Origin: Desmodus rotundus | Lineage: Eukaryota; Chordata; Mammalia; Chiroptera; Phyllostomidae | DNA: 64,000 nucleotides | Direction: 5' to 3' | Assembly: GCF_022682495.2 (NCBI RefSeq) | Contig: NC_071387.1 | Span: 149,094,347-149,158,346 of the forward strand | Shown here: positions 47,394 to 59,969 of the stretch, piece after piece | How positions within the stretch are numbered: position 1 is the stretch's first letter | Layout: each line of letters opens with the position of its first letter | Made by a program: the position numbers and the translations under genes | Notes under the pieces: model-generated | The model's database searches: none | Told to the model about the DNA's origin: nothing | Seen by the model: only the letters and a program-made list of their open reading frames with translations

Positions 47394-48361
47394 ATGTGGT
47401 CGGAACCCACACCCACCGAGGGGTTCTCCCGGGGGGACTCAGGCCTGAGCCCTGCCTGGGCGGTTAAGAGTACTGCCCTGGCTCAAACTGCCCCCCCCCA
47501 GCCCCCAGGAGGCAAACGTGGACCTGGCCACTGCCACTCTCTAAAGTCTGGTCTAAACTACGCAAGAAGCGACTGTGACCGCTGAGACCTCGGTCCCCCG
47601 GAGACCAACCCCCCTCTCCGTGAAGGCATCCCCGGCCTCCGGTACTTGGTGTCTGCAAAAGGCATTCACCTGCGGCTAACCTGGGCCCTCGTGAGCAAGT
47701 CCATGCCCCATGGAAGGAGCCTGGGGAGGCCACTGGAGCCACGGGGGCCAGGGCTGGGGATTTTGCCGGGGTTCTCTCGGGGCCCAGGCGTCCTCTCTCG
47801 CCCGTGGAGTGCCCACGCCGTCCCTTGAACCCCGCAGGACACCTGCATCCAGCGATAAGCGGCCCTCTGCCTCCATGGGGCTCAGAAACAAGGGGCCGGG
47901 GTGCGAGCAACTGGCCTACGTGGCGGCAAACCCGCAGACCCCTCCGTCTCGTCCCCACCACTGTGAAGATCCCCCTGTTCTTCCATCCGTAAAGGGGTGC
48001 CCTTTACGGATGGAAGAACAGGGGGGAGGCCCCCAGGAGATGGCTTTCCTCCGAGCCGCGGCTGCTTAGTTTGGGGCCCAGAAGCGGGGCGCGCATGCGC
48101 TGGCTGGCCCCCTCACCACAAGCCTGTCTGCGGGCAACGGTCCCCGCCCTTGAGATATCTTGCCAGGTTCACAGGGTCACTGGGGTCGTGTCCGGGGAAA
48201 CGGAAGTCCTCCCTGCCACCCAGAGGACCCCGTGTTTTCTCTTGGACCCCACTGGTCAGCAGCTCTCCAACCGCGCCAGAGGCAGAGTGCCCAGGGAAGA
48301 CCTGGGGACCTAGGGCCGGGGAGGGGGGCCGGCCGCTGTACAGCTCCAGATGGAGTGGGCC
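47394..48361 (+). repeat. Monomer 50 (5e-3A hybrid), 968 bp
   Basis: 5e start joined to a 3A end. Private GCAAGTCCATG, GCTGGCTGGCC, AACGGTCCCCG and CTGGTCAGC. Confidence 0.93.
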
Positions 48362-49327
48362 ATGTGGGCGGAACCCACACCCACCGAGGAGTTCTCCTGG
48401 GGGGACCTAGGCCTGAGCCCTGCCTGGGCGGTTAAGAGTCCTGCCCTGGCTCAAACTGCCCCCCCCCCTGCCCCCAGGAGGCAAACTTGGACCTGGCGAT
48501 TGCCACCCTCTAAAGTCTGGTCTAAACTACGCAAGAAGCGACTGTGACCGCTGAGATCTTGGTCCCCCGGAGACCAACCCCCCTCTCCGTGACGGCATCC
48601 CCGGCCTCCGGTACTTGGTGTCTGCAAAAGGCATTCACCTGCGGCTAACCTGGGCCCCCGTGAGCAAGACCATGCCCCATGGCAGGAGCCTGGGAGGCCA
48701 CTGGAGCCACGGGGGCCAGGGCTGGGGATTTTGCCGGGGTTCTCTCGGGGCCCAGGCGTCCTCTCTCGCCCGGGGAGTGCCCACGCCGTCCCTTGACCCC
48801 CGCAGGACACCTGCATCCAGCGATTTGCGGCCCTCTGCCTACATGGGGCTCGGAAACGAGGGGCCGGGGTGCGAGAAACTGGCCTACTTGGCGGCAAACC
48901 CGCAGACCCCTCCGTCACGTCCCCACCACTGCGAAGATCCCCCTGTTCTTCCATCCGTAAAGGGGACCCCTTTACGGATGGAAGAACAGGGGGGAGGCCC
49001 CCAGGAGATGGCTTTCCTCCGAGCCGCGGCTGCTTAGTTTGGGGCCCAGAAGCGAGGCGCGCATGCGCAGGCAGGCCCCCTCACCACAAGCCTGTCTGAG
49101 GGCAACGGGCCCCGCCCTTGAGATATCTTGCCAGGTTCACAGGGTCCCTGGGGTCGTGTGGGGAAACGGAAGTCCTCCCTGCCACCCAGAGGACCCCGCG
49201 TTTTCTCTTGGACCCCACTTGCCAGCAGCTCTCCAACCCCGGCAGAGGCAGAGTGCCAAGGGAAGACCTGGGGACCTAGGGCCCGGGAGGGGGGCTGGCC
49301 GCTGTTCAGCTCCAGATGGAGTGGGCC
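48362..49327 (+). repeat. Monomer 51 (5f, divergent 3' part), 966 bp
   Basis: Many private changes: AGCGATTTGCGG, CTACATGG, GCGAGAAACTGG, hairpin centre GGGGACCCC, GCGAGGCGCGCATGCGCAGG, CTGAGGGCAAC, GTGTGGGGAAAC, GTGCCAAGGG, GGCCCGGGAGG and GGGGCTGGCC. Confidence 0.93.
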
Positions 49328-50293
49328 ATGTGGGCGGAACCCACACCCACCGAGGGGTTCTCCCGGGGGGACTCAGGCCTGAGCCCTGCCTGGGCGGTTA
49401 AGAGTACTGCCCTGGCTCAAACTGCCCCCCCATGCCCCCAGGAGGCAAACTTGGACCTGGCGACTGCCACCCTCTAAAGTCTGGTCTAAACTACGCAAGA
49501 AGCGACTGTGACCGCTGAGACCTTGGTCCCCCGGAGACCAACCCCCCTCTCCGTGAAGGCATCCCCGGCCTCCGGTACTGGGTGTCTGCAAAAGGCATTC
49601 ACCTGCGGCCAACCTGGGCCCCCGAGAGCAAGACCATGCCCCATGGCAGGAGCCTGGGGAGGCCACTGGAGCCACGGGGGCCTGGGCTGGGGATTTTGCC
49701 GGGGTTCTCTCGGGGCCCAGGCATCCTCTCTCGCCCGGGGAGTGCCCACGCTGTCCCTTGACCCCCGCAGGACACCTGCATCCAGCGATAAGCGGCCCTC
49801 TGCCTCCATGCGGCTCCGAAACGAGGGGCCGGGGTGCGAGCAACTGGCCTACGTGGCGGCAAACCCGCAGACCCCTCCGCACGTCCCCACCACTGCGAAG
49901 ATCCCCCTGTTCTTCCATCCATAAAGGGGTCCCCTTTACGGATGGAAGAACAGGGGGGAGGCCCCCAGGAGATGGCTTTCCTCCGAGCCGCGGCTGCTTA
50001 GTTTGGGGCCCAGAAGCGGGGCGCGCATGCACAGGCAGGCCCCCTCACCACAAGCCTGTCTGCGGGCAACGGGCCCCGCCCTTGAGATATCTTGCCAGGT
50101 TCACAGGGTCCCTGGGGTCGTGTCCGGAGAAACGGAAGTCCTCCCTGCCACCCAGAGGACCCCGCGTTTTCTCTTGGACCCCACTGGCCAGCAGCTCTCC
50201 AACCGCGCCAGAGGCAGAGTGCCCAGGGAAGACCTGGGGACCTAGGGCCGGGGAGGGGGGCCGGCCGCTGTACAGCTCCAGCTGGAGTGGGCC
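49328..50293 (+). repeat. Monomer 52 (divergent), 966 bp
   Basis: Private CCCCCATGCCCCC, TACTGGGTG, GGGGCCTGGGC, GGCATCCTC, CACGCTGTCC, ATGCGGCTCCG, CTCCGCACG, ATCCATAAAGG, CATGCACAGG (NRF1 word broken) and CCGGAGAAACGG. Confidence 0.93.
50023..50032. promoter_or_regulatory. Broken NRF1 word in monomer 52
   Basis: GCGCATGCAC in place of GCGCATGCGC; a G to A change removes the second CpG half. Confidence 0.6.
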
Positions 50294-51265
50294 ATGTGGG
50301 CGGAACCCACACCCACCGAGGAGTTCTCCTGGGGGGACCTAGGCCTGAGCCCTGCCTGGGCGGTTAAGAGTCCTGCCCTGGCTCAAACTGCCCCCCCCCC
50401 CCTGCCCCCAGGAGGCAAACTTGGACCTGGCGATTGCCACCCTCTAAAGTCTGGTCTAAACTACGCAAGAAGCGACTGTGACCGCTGAGATCTTGGTCCC
50501 CCGGAGACCAACCCCCCTCTCCGTGACGGCATCCCCGGCCTCCGGTACTTGGTGTCTGCAAAAGGCATTCACCTGCGGCCAACCTGGGCCCCCGAGAGCA
50601 AGACCATGCCCCATGGCAGGAGCCTGGGGAGGCCACTGGAGCCACGGGGGCCAGGCCTGGGGATTTTGCCGGGGTTCTCTCGGGGCCCAGGCGTCCTCTC
50701 TCGCCCGGGGAGTGCCCACGCCGTCCCATGACCCCCGCAGGACACCTGCATCCAGCGATAAGCGGCCCTCTGCCTCCATGGGGCTCGGAAACAAGGGGCC
50801 GGGGTGCGAGCAACTGGCCTACGTGGCGGCAAACCCGCAGACCCCTCCGTCACGTCCCCACCACTGCGAAGATCCCCCTGTTCTTCCATCCGTAAAGGGG
50901 TCCCCCTTTACGGATGGAAGAACAGGGGGGAGGCCCCCAGGAGATGGCTTTCCTCCGAGCCGCGGCTGCTTAGTTTGGGGCCCAGAAGCGGGGCCGCGCA
51001 TTCGCGGGCAGGCCCCCTCACCACAAGCCTGTCTGCGGGCAACGGGCCCCGCCCTTGAGATATCTTGCCAGGTTCATAGGGTCCCTGGGGTCGTGTCGGG
51101 GAAACGGAAGTCCTCCCTGCCACCCAGAGGACCCCGCGTTTTCTCTTGGAACCCACTTGCCAGCAGCTCTCCAACCCCGGCAGAGGCAGAGTGCCCAGGG
51201 AAGACCTGGGGACCTAGGGCCGGGGAGGGGGGCCGGCCGCTGTTCAGCTCCAGATGCAGTGGGCC
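50294..51265 (+). repeat. Monomer 53 (5f-3B, divergent), 972 bp
   Basis: C12 tract at 50391-50402, private GTCCCATGACC, CGCGCATTCGCGGG (NRF1 word broken) and GTTCATAGGG, then the monomer-6-like tail CTGTTCAGC with private AGATGCAGTGG. Confidence 0.93.
50996..51005. promoter_or_regulatory. Broken NRF1 word in monomer 53
   Basis: GCGCATTCGC in place of GCGCATGCGC; a G to T change breaks the central palindrome. Confidence 0.6.
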
Positions 51266-52235
51266 ATGTGGTCGGAACCCACACCCACCGAGGGGTTCTC
51301 CCGGGGGGACTCAGGCCTGAGCCCTGCCTGGGCGGTTAAGAGTACTGCCCTGGCTCAAACTGCCCCCCCCCCGCCCCCAGGAGGCAAACGTGGACCTGGC
51401 CACTGCCACTCTCTAAAGTCTGGTCTAAACTACGCAAGAAGCGACTGTGACCGCTGAGACCTCGGTCCCCCGGAGACCAACCCCCCTCTCCGTGAAGGCA
51501 TCCCCGGCCTCCGGTACTTGGTGTCTGCAAAAGGCATTCACCTGCGGCTAACCTGGGCCCTCGTGAGCAAGACCATGCCCCATGGAAGGAGCCTGGGGAG
51601 GCCACTGGAGCCACGGGGGCCAGGGCTGGGGATTTTGCCGGGGTTCTCTCGGGGCCCAGGCGTCCTCTCTCGCCCGTGGAGTGCCCACGCCGTCCCTTGA
51701 ACCCCGCAGGACACCTGCATCCAGCGATAAGCGGCCCTCTGCCTCCATGGGGCTCAGAAACAAGGGGCCGGGGTGCGAGCAACTGGCCTACGTGGCGGCA
51801 AACCCGCAGACCCCTCCGTCTCGTCCCCACCACTGTGAAGATCCCCCTGTTCTTCCATCCGTAAAGGGGTCCCCCTTTACGGATGGAAGAACAGGGGGGA
51901 GGCCCCCAGGAGATGGCTTTCCTCCGAACCGCGGCTGCTTAGTTTGTGGCCCAGAAGCGAGGCCGCGCATGCGCGGGCAGGCCCCCTCACCACAAGCCTG
52001 TCTGCGGGCAACGGACCCCGCCCTTGAGATATCTTGCCCGGTTCACAGGGTCCCTGGGGTCGTGTCCGGGGAAACGGAAGTCCTCCCTGCCACCCAGAGG
52101 ACCCCGCGTTTTCTCTTGGACCCCACTGGCCAGCAGCTCTCCAACCCCGGCAGAGGCAGAGTGCCCAGGGAAGACCTGGGGACCTAGGGCCGGGGAGGGG
52201 GGCCGGCCGCTGTACAGCTCCAGATGGAGTGGGCC
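51266..52235 (+). repeat. Monomer 54 (5e-3C), 970 bp
   Basis: Copy of monomer 7 at +45,469 bp. It reads GTCTCGTCC where monomer 7 has GTCCCGTCC. Confidence 0.95.
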
Positions 52236-53202
52236 ATGTGGGCGGAACCCACACCCACCGAGGGGTTCTCCTGGGGGGACCTAGGCCTGAGCCCTGCCTG
52301 GGCGGTTAAGAGTCCTGCCCTGGCTCAAACTGCCCCCCCACCGCCCCCAGGAGGCAAAGGTGGACCTGGCCACTGCCACTCTCTAAAGTCTGGTCTAAAC
52401 TACGCAAGAAGCGACTGTGACCGCTGAGACTTCGGTCCCCCGGAGACCAACCCCCCTCTCTGTGAAGGCATCCCCAGCCTCCGGTACTTGGTGTCTGCAA
52501 AAGTCATTCACCTGTGGCCAACCTGGGCCCCCGTGAGCAAGACCATGCCCCATGGCAGGAGCCTGGGGAGGCCACTGGAGCCACGGGGGCAGGGCTGGGG
52601 ATTTTGCCGGGGTTCTCTCGGGGCCCAGGCGTCCTCTCTCGCCCGGGGAGTGCCCACGCCGTCCCTTGACCCCCGCAGGACACCTGCATCCAGCGATAAG
52701 CGGCCCTCTGCCTCCATGGGGCTCGGAAACAAGGGGCCGGGGTGCGAGCAACTGGCCTACGTGGCGGCAAACCCGCAGACCCCTCCGTCACGTCCCCACC
52801 ACTGCGAAGATCCCCCTGTTCTTCCATCCGTAAAGGGGTGCCCTTTACGGATGGAAGAACAGGGGGGAGGCCCCCAGGAGATGGCTTTCCTCCGAGCCGC
52901 GGCTGCTTAGTTTGGGGCCCAGAAGCGGGGCGCGCATGCGCTGGCAGGCCCCCTCACCACAAGCCTGTCTGCGGGCAACGGGCCCCGCCCTTGAGATATC
53001 TTGCCAGGTTCACAGGGTCACTGGGGTCGTGTCCGGGGAAACGGAAGTCCTCCCTGCCACCCAGAGGACCCCGCGTTTTCTCTTGGACCCCACTGGCCAG
53101 CAGCTCTCCAACCGCGCCAGAGGCAGAGTGCCCAGGGAAGACCTGGGGACCTAGGGCCGGGGAGGGGGGCCGGCCGCTGTACAGCTCCAGATGGAGTGGG
53201 CC
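52236..53202 (+). repeat. Monomer 55 (modified 5a-3A), 967 bp
   Basis: Starts CTCCTGGGGGGACCTAGG and AGTCCTGCC like 5f, then continues as 5a with private AAAGGTGG and GAGACTTCGG. Confidence 0.94.
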
Positions 53203-54172
53203 ATGTGGGCGGAACCCACACCCACCGAGGAGTTCTCCTGGGGGGACCTAGGCCTGAGCCCTGCCTGGGCGGTTAAGAGTCCTGCCCTGGCTCAAACTGC
53301 CCCCCCCCCTGCCCCCAGGAGGCAAACTTGGACCTGGCGATTGCCACCCTCTAAAGTCTGGTCTAAACTACGCAAGAAGCGACTGTGACCGCTGAGATCT
53401 TGGTCCCCCGGAGACCAACCCCCCTCTCCGTGACGGCATCCCCGGCCTCCGGTACTTGGTGTCTGCAAAAGGCATTCACCTGCGGCTAACCTGGGCCCCC
53501 GTGAGCAAGACCATGCCCCATGGCAGGAGCCTGGGAGGCCACTGGAGCCACGGGGGCCAGGGCTGGGGATTTTGCCGGGGTTCTCTCGGGGCCCAGGCGT
53601 CCTCTCTCGCCCGGGGAGTGCCCACGCCGTCCCTTGACCCCCGCAGGACACCTGCATCCAGCGATAAGCGGCCCTCTGCCTCCATGGGGCTCGGAAACGA
53701 GGGGCCGGGGTGCGAGCAACTGGCCTACTTGGCGGCAAACCCGCAGACCCCTCCGTCACGTCCCCACCACTGCGAAGATCCCCCTGTTCTTCCATCCGTA
53801 AAGGGGTCCCCCTTTACGGATGGAAGAACAGGGGGGAGGCCCCCAGGAGATGGCTTTCCACCGAGCCGCGGCTGCTTAGTTTGGGGCCCAGAAGCGGGGC
53901 CGCGCATGCGCAGGCACGCCCCCTCACCACAAGCCTGTCTGCGGGCAACGGGCCCCGCCCTTGAGATATCTTGCCAGGTTCACAGGGTCCCTGGGGTCGT
54001 GTCCGGGGAAACGGAAGTCCTCCCTGCCACCCAGACGACCCCGCGTTTTCTCTTGGACCACACTTGCCAGCAGCTCTCCAACCCCGGCAGAGGCAGAGTG
54101 CCCAGGGAAGACCTGGGGACCTAGGGCCGGGGAGGGGGGCCGGCCGCTGTACAGCTCCCGATGGAGTGGGCC
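53203..54172 (+). repeat. Monomer 56 (5f-3D), 970 bp
   Basis: Copy of monomer 9 at +45,469 bp, including CTTTCCACCGAG. Confidence 0.95.
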
Positions 54173-55140
54173 ATGTGGGCGGAACCCACACCCACCGAGG
54201 GGTTCTCCCGGTGGGACTCAGGCCTGAGCCCAGCCTGGCGGTTAAGAGTCCTGCCCTGGCTCAAACTGCCCCCCCCTGCCCCCAGGAGGCAAACGTGGAC
54301 CTGGCGACTGCCACCCTCTAAGGTCTGGTCTAAACTACGCAAGAAGCGACTGTGACCGCTGAGACCTCGGTCCCCCGGAGACCAACCCCCCTCTCCGTGA
54401 AGGCATCCCCGGCCTCCGGTACTTGGTGTCTGCAAAAGGCATTCACCTGCGGCTAACCTGGGCCCTCGTGAGCAAGACCATGCCCCATGGAAGGAGCCTG
54501 GGGAGGCCACTGGAGCCACGGGGGCCAGGGCTGGGGATTTTGCCGGGGTTCTCTCGGGGCCCAGGCGTCCTCTCTCGCCCGTGGAGTGCCCACGCCGTCC
54601 CTTGAACCCCGCAGGACACCTGCATCCAGCGATAAGCGGCCCTCTGCCTCCATGGGGCTCGGAAACCAGGGGCCGGGGTGCGAGCAACTGGCCTACGTGG
54701 CGGCAAACCCGCAGACCCCTCCGTCTCGTCCCCACCACTGTGAAGATCCCCCTGTTCTTCCATCCGTAAAGGGGTCCCCCTTTACGGATGGAAGAACAGG
54801 GGGGAGGCCCCCAGGAGATGGCTTTCCTCCGAACCGCGGCTGCTTAGTTTGTGGCCCAGAAGCGAGGCCGCGCATGCGCGGGCAGGCCCCCTCACCACAA
54901 GCCTGTCTGCGGGCAACGGACCCCGCCCTTGAGATATCTTGCCCGGTTCACAGGGTCCCTGGGGTCGTGTCCGGGGAAACGGAAGTCCTCCCTGCCACCC
55001 AGAGGACCCCGCGTTTTCTCTTGGACCCCACTGGCCAGCAGCTCTCCAACCCAGGCAGAGGCAGAGTGCCCAGGGAAGACCTGGGGACCTAGGGCCGGGG
55101 AGGGGGGCCGGCCGCTGTACAGCTCCAGATGGAGTGGGCC
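54173..55140 (+). repeat. Monomer 57 (5d-3C), 968 bp
   Basis: It matches monomer 10 at -45,469 bp until T at 54726, then has the 3C end of monomer 5, including AACCCAGGCAGAGG. Confidence 0.95.
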
Positions 55141-56107
55141 ATGTGGGCGGAACCCACACCCACCGAGGGGTTCTCCCGGGGGGACTCCGGCCTGAGCCCT
55201 GCCTGGGCGGTTAAGAGTACTGCCCTGGCTCAAACTGCCCCCCCACCGCCCCCAGGAGGCAAACGTGGACCTGGCCACTGCCACTCTCTAAAGTCTGGTC
55301 TAAACTACGCAAGAAGCGACTGTGACCGCTGAGACCTCGGTCCCCCGGAGACCAACCCCCCTCTCTGTGAAGGCATCCCCAGCCTCCGGTACTTGGTGTC
55401 TGCAAAAGTCATTCACCTGTGGCCAACCTGGGCCCCCGTGAGCAAGACCATGCCCCATGGCAGGAGCCTGGGGAGGCCACTGGAGCCACGGGGGCAGGGC
55501 TGGGGATTTTGCCGGGGTTCTCTCGGGGCCCAGGCGTCCTCTCTCGCCAGGGGAGTGCCCACGCCGTCCCTTGACCCCCGCAGGACACCTGCATCCAGCG
55601 ATAAGCGGCCCTCTGCCTCCATGGGGCTCGGAAACAAGGGGCCGGGGTGCGAGCAACTGGCCTACGTGGCGGCAAACCCGCAGACCCCTCCGTCACGTCC
55701 CCACCACTGCGAAGATCCCCCTGTTCTTCCATCCGTAAAGGGGTGCCCTTTACGGATGGAAGAACAGGGGGGAGGCCCCCAGGAGATGGCTTTCCTCCGA
55801 GCCACGGCTGCTTAGTTTGGGGCCCAGAAGCGGGGCGCGCATGCGCTGGCAGGCCCCCTCACCACAAGCCTGTCTGCGGGCAACGGGCCCCGCCCTTGAG
55901 ATATCTTGCCAGGTTCACAGGGTCCCTGGGGTCGTGTCCGGGGAAACGGAAGTCCTCCCTGCCACCCAGAGGACCCCGCGTTTTCTCTTGGACCCCACTG
56001 GCCAGCAGCTCTCCAACCGCGCCAGAGGCAGAGTGCCCAGGGAAGACCTGGGGACCTAGGGCCGGGGAGGGGGGCCGGCCGCTGTACAGCTCCAGATGGA
56101 GTGGGCC
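55141..56107 (+). repeat. Monomer 58 (5a-3A hybrid), 967 bp
   Basis: 5' part as monomer 6 (TCGCCAGGGG), 3' part 3A with GAGCCACGG. Private GACTCCGGCC. Confidence 0.93.
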
Positions 56108-57066
56108 ATGTGGGCGGAACCCACACCCACCGAGGAGTTCTCCTGGGGGGACCTAGGCCTGAGCCCTGCCTGGGCGGTTAAGAGTCCTGCCCTGGCTCAA
56201 ACTGCCCCCCCCCCTGCCCCCAGGAGGCAAACTTGGACCTGGCGATTGCCACCCTCTAAAGTCTGGTCTAAACTACGCAAGAAGCGACTGTGACCGCTGA
56301 GATCTTGGTCCCCCGGAGACCAACCCCCCTCTCCGTGACGGCATCCCCGGCCTCCGGTACTTGGTGTCTGCAAAAGGCATTCACCTGCGGCCAACCTGGG
56401 CCCCCGAGAGCAAGACCATGCCCCATGGCAGGAGCCTGGGGAGGCCACTGGAGCCAAGGGGGCCAGGCCTGGGGATTTTGCCGGGGTTCTCTCGGGGCCC
56501 AGGCGTCCTCTCTCGCCCGTGGAGTGCCCACGCCGTCCCTTGACCCCCGCAGGACACCTGCATCCAGCGATAAGCGGCCCTCTGCCTCCATGGGGCTCGG
56601 AAACAAGGGGCCGGGGTGCGAGCAACTGGCCTACGTGGCGGCAAACCCGCAGACCCCTCCGTCACGTCCCCACCACTGCGAAGATCCCCCTTTTCTTCCA
56701 TCCGTAAAATACGGATGGAAGAACAGGGGGGAGGCCCCCAGGAGATGGCTTTCCTCCGAGCCGCGGCTGCTTAGTTTGGGGCCCAGAAGCGGGGCCGCGC
56801 ATGCGCGGGCAGGCCCCCTCACCACAAGCCTGTCTGCGGGCAACCGGCCCCGCCCTTGAGATATCTTGCCCGGTTCACAGGGTCCCTGGGGTCGTGTCGG
56901 GGAAACGGAAGTCCTCCCTGCCACCCAGAGGACCCCGCGTTTTCTCTTGGAACCCACTTGCCAGCAGCTCTCCAACCCCGGCAGAGGCAGAGTGCCCAGG
57001 GAAGACCTGGGGACCTAGGGCCGGGGAGGGGGGCCGGCCGCTGTTCAGCTCCAGATGGAGTGGGCC
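56108..57066 (+). repeat. Monomer 59 (5f-3B hybrid, palindrome centre deleted), 959 bp
   Basis: 5f start (GAGAGC, CCAGGCCTGG) with CCCGTGGAG, then a centre-deleted palindrome with arms 56686-56706 and 56710-56730. Private T at 56692 puts one mismatch in the stem. Private GAGCCAAGGGG. Confidence 0.93.
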
Positions 57067-58037
57067 ATGTGGTCGGAACCCACACCCACCGAGGGGTTCT
57101 CCCGGGGGGACTCAGGCCTGAGCCCTGCCTGGGCGGTTAAGAGTACTGCCCTGGCTCAAACTGCCCCCCCCCCCGCCCCCAGGAGGCAAACGTGGACCTG
57201 GCCACTGCCACTCTCTAAAGTCTGGTCTAAACTACGCAAGAAGCGACTGTGACCGCTGAGACCTCGGTCCCCCGGAGACCAACCCCCCTCTCCGTGAAGG
57301 CATCCCCGGCCTCCGGTACTTGGTGTCTGCAAAAGGCATTCACCTGCGGCTAACCTGGGCCCTCGTGAGCAAGACCATGCCCCATGGAAGGAGCCTGGGG
57401 AGGCCACTGGAGCCACGGGGGCCAGGGCTGGGGATTTTGCCGGGGTTCTCTCGGGGCCCAGGCGTCCTCTCTCGCCCGTGGAGTGCCCACGCCGTCCCTT
57501 GAACCCCGCAGGACACCTGCATCCAGCGATAAGCGGCCCTCTGCCTCCATGGGGCTCAGAAACAAGGGGCCGGGGTGCGAGCAACTGGCCTACGTGGCGG
57601 CAAACCCGCAGACCCCTCCGTCTCGTCCCCACCACTGTGAAGATCCCCCTGTTCTTCCATCCGTAAAGGGGTCCCCCTTTACGGATGGAAGAACAGGGGG
57701 GAGGCCCCCAGGAGATGGCTTTCCTCCGAACCGCGGCTGCTTAGTTTGTGGCCCAGAAGCGAGGCCGCGCATGCGCGGGCAGGCCCCCTCACCACAAGCC
57801 TGTCTGCGGGCAACGGACCCCGCCCTTGAGATATCTTGCCCGGTTCACAGGGTCCCTGGGGTCGTGTCCGGGGAAACGGAAGTCCTCCCTGCCACCCAGA
57901 GGACCCCGCGTTTTCTCTTGGACCCCACTGGCCAGCAGCTCTCCAACCCCGGCAGAGGCAGAGTGCCCAGGGAAGACCTGGGGACCTAGGGCCGGGGAGG
58001 GGGGCCGGCCGCTGTACAGCTCCAGATGGAGTGGGCC
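57067..58037 (+). repeat. Monomer 60 (5e-3C), 971 bp
   Basis: Canonical 5e-3C, following a centre-deleted monomer as in every other case. Confidence 0.95.
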
Positions 58038-59004
58038 ATGTGGGCGGAACCCACACCCACCGAGGGGTTCTCCCGGGGGGACTCAGGCCTGAGCCCTGCC
58101 TGGGCGGTTAAGAGTACTGCCCTGGCTCAAACTGCCCACCCACCGCCCCCAGGAGGCAAACGTGGACCTGGCCACTGCCACTCTCTAAAGTCTGGTCTAA
58201 ACTACGCAAGAAGCGACTGTGACCGCTGAGACCTCGGTCCCCCGGAGACCAACCCCCCTCTCTGTGAAGGCATCCCCAGCCTCCGGTACTTGGTGTCTGC
58301 AAAAGTCATTCACCTGTGGCCAACCTGGGCCCCCGTGAGCAAGACCATGCCCCATGGCAGGAGCCTGGGGAGGCCACTGGAGCCACGGGGGCAGGGCTGG
58401 GGATTTTGCCGGGGTTCTCTCGGGGCCCAGGCGTCCTCTCTCGCCCGGGGAGTGCCCACGCCGTCCCTTGACCCCCGCAGGACACCTGCATCCAGCGATA
58501 AGCGGCCCTCTGCCTCCATGGGGCTCGGAAACAAGGGGCCGGGGTGCGAGCAACTGGCCTACGTGGCGGCAAACCCGCAGACCCCTCCGTCACGTCCCCA
58601 CCACTGCGAAGATCCCCCTGTTCTTCCATCCGTAAAGGGGTGCCCTTTACGGATGGAAGAACAGGGGGGAGGCCCCCAGGAGATGGCTTTCCTCCGAGCC
58701 GCGGCTGCTTAGTTTGGGGCCCAGAAGCGGGGCGCGCATGCGCTGGCAGGCCCCCTCACCACAAGCCTGTCTGCGGGCAACGGGCCCCGCCCTTGAGATA
58801 TCTTGCCAGGTTCACAGGGTCACTGGGGTCGTGTCCGGGGAAACGGAAGTCCTCCCTGCCACCCAGAGGACCCCGCGTTTTCTCTTGGACCCCACTGGCC
58901 AGCAGCTCTCCAACCGCGCCAGAGGCAGAGTGCCCAGGGAAGACCTGGGGACCTAGGGCCGGGGAGGGGGGCCGGCCGCTGTACAGCTCCAGATGGAGTG
59001 GGCC
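58038..59004 (+). repeat. Monomer 61 (5a-3A), 967 bp
   Basis: Canonical 5a-3A with the poly-C interruption GCCCACCCACC. Confidence 0.95.
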
Positions 59005-59969
59005 ATGTGGGCGGAACCCACACCCACCGAGGGGTTCTCCCGGGGGGACTCAGGCCTGAGCCCAGCCTGGCGGTTAAGAGTCCGGCCCTGGCTCAAACTG
59101 CCCCCCCCTGCCCCCAGGAGGCAAACTTGGACCTGGCGACTGCCACCCTCTAAAGTCTGGTCTAAACTACGCAAGAAGCGACTGTGACTGCTGAGACCTT
59201 GGTCCCCCGGAGACCAACCCCCCTATCCGTGAAGGCATCCCCGGCCTCCGGTACTTGGTGTCTGCAAAAGGCATTCACCTGCGGCTAACCTGGGCCCCCG
59301 TGAGCAAGACCATGCCCCATGGCAGGAGCCTGGGGAGGCCACTGGAGCCACGGGGGCAGGGCTGGGGATTTTGCCGGGGTTCTCTCGGGGCCCAGGCGTC
59401 CTCTCTCGCCCGGGGAGTGCCCACGCCGTCCCTTGACCCCCGCAGGACACCTGCATCCAGCGATAAGCGGCCCTCTGCCTCCATGGGGCTCGGAAACAAG
59501 GGGCCGGGGTGCGAGCAACTGGCCTACGTGGCGGCAAACCCGCAGACCCCTCCGTCACGTCCCCACCACTGCGAAGATCCCCCTGTTCTTCCATCCGTAA
59601 AGGGGTCCCCCTTTACGGATGGAAGAACAGGGGGGAGGCCCCCAGGAGATGGCTTTCCTCGGAGCCGCGGCTGCTTAGTTTGGGGCCCAGAAGCGGGGCC
59701 GCGCATGCGCGGGCAGGCCCCCTCACCACAAGCCTGTCTGCGGGCAACGGGCCCCGCCCTTGAGATATCTTCCCGGTTCACAGGGTCCCTGGGGTCGTGT
59801 CCGGGAAACGGAAGTCCTCCCTGCCACCCAGAGGACCCCGCGTTTTCTCTTGGACCCCACTGGCCAGCAGCTCTCCAACCCCGGCAGAGGCAGAGTGCCC
59901 AGGGAAGACCTGGGGTCCTAGGGCCGGGGAGGGGGGCCGGCCGCTGTACAGCTCCAGATGGAGTGGGCC
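59005..59969 (+). repeat. Monomer 62 (5b-3B), 965 bp
   Basis: Partner of monomer 25 at +35,786 bp, without its private change. Confidence 0.95.

Larger units (their letters stand above)
51266..54725 (+). repeat. Long-range duplicate B, copy 2 (monomers 54-57 part)
   Basis: Copy of 5797-9256. The first part of monomer 55 differs (TCCTGGGGGGACC start). Confidence 0.85.

Noticed and set aside
50478..51320. The longest frame, 280 codons
   Set aside because: It opens at a GTG, spans a monomer junction in the diverged region and has no counterpart of equal length elsewhere.
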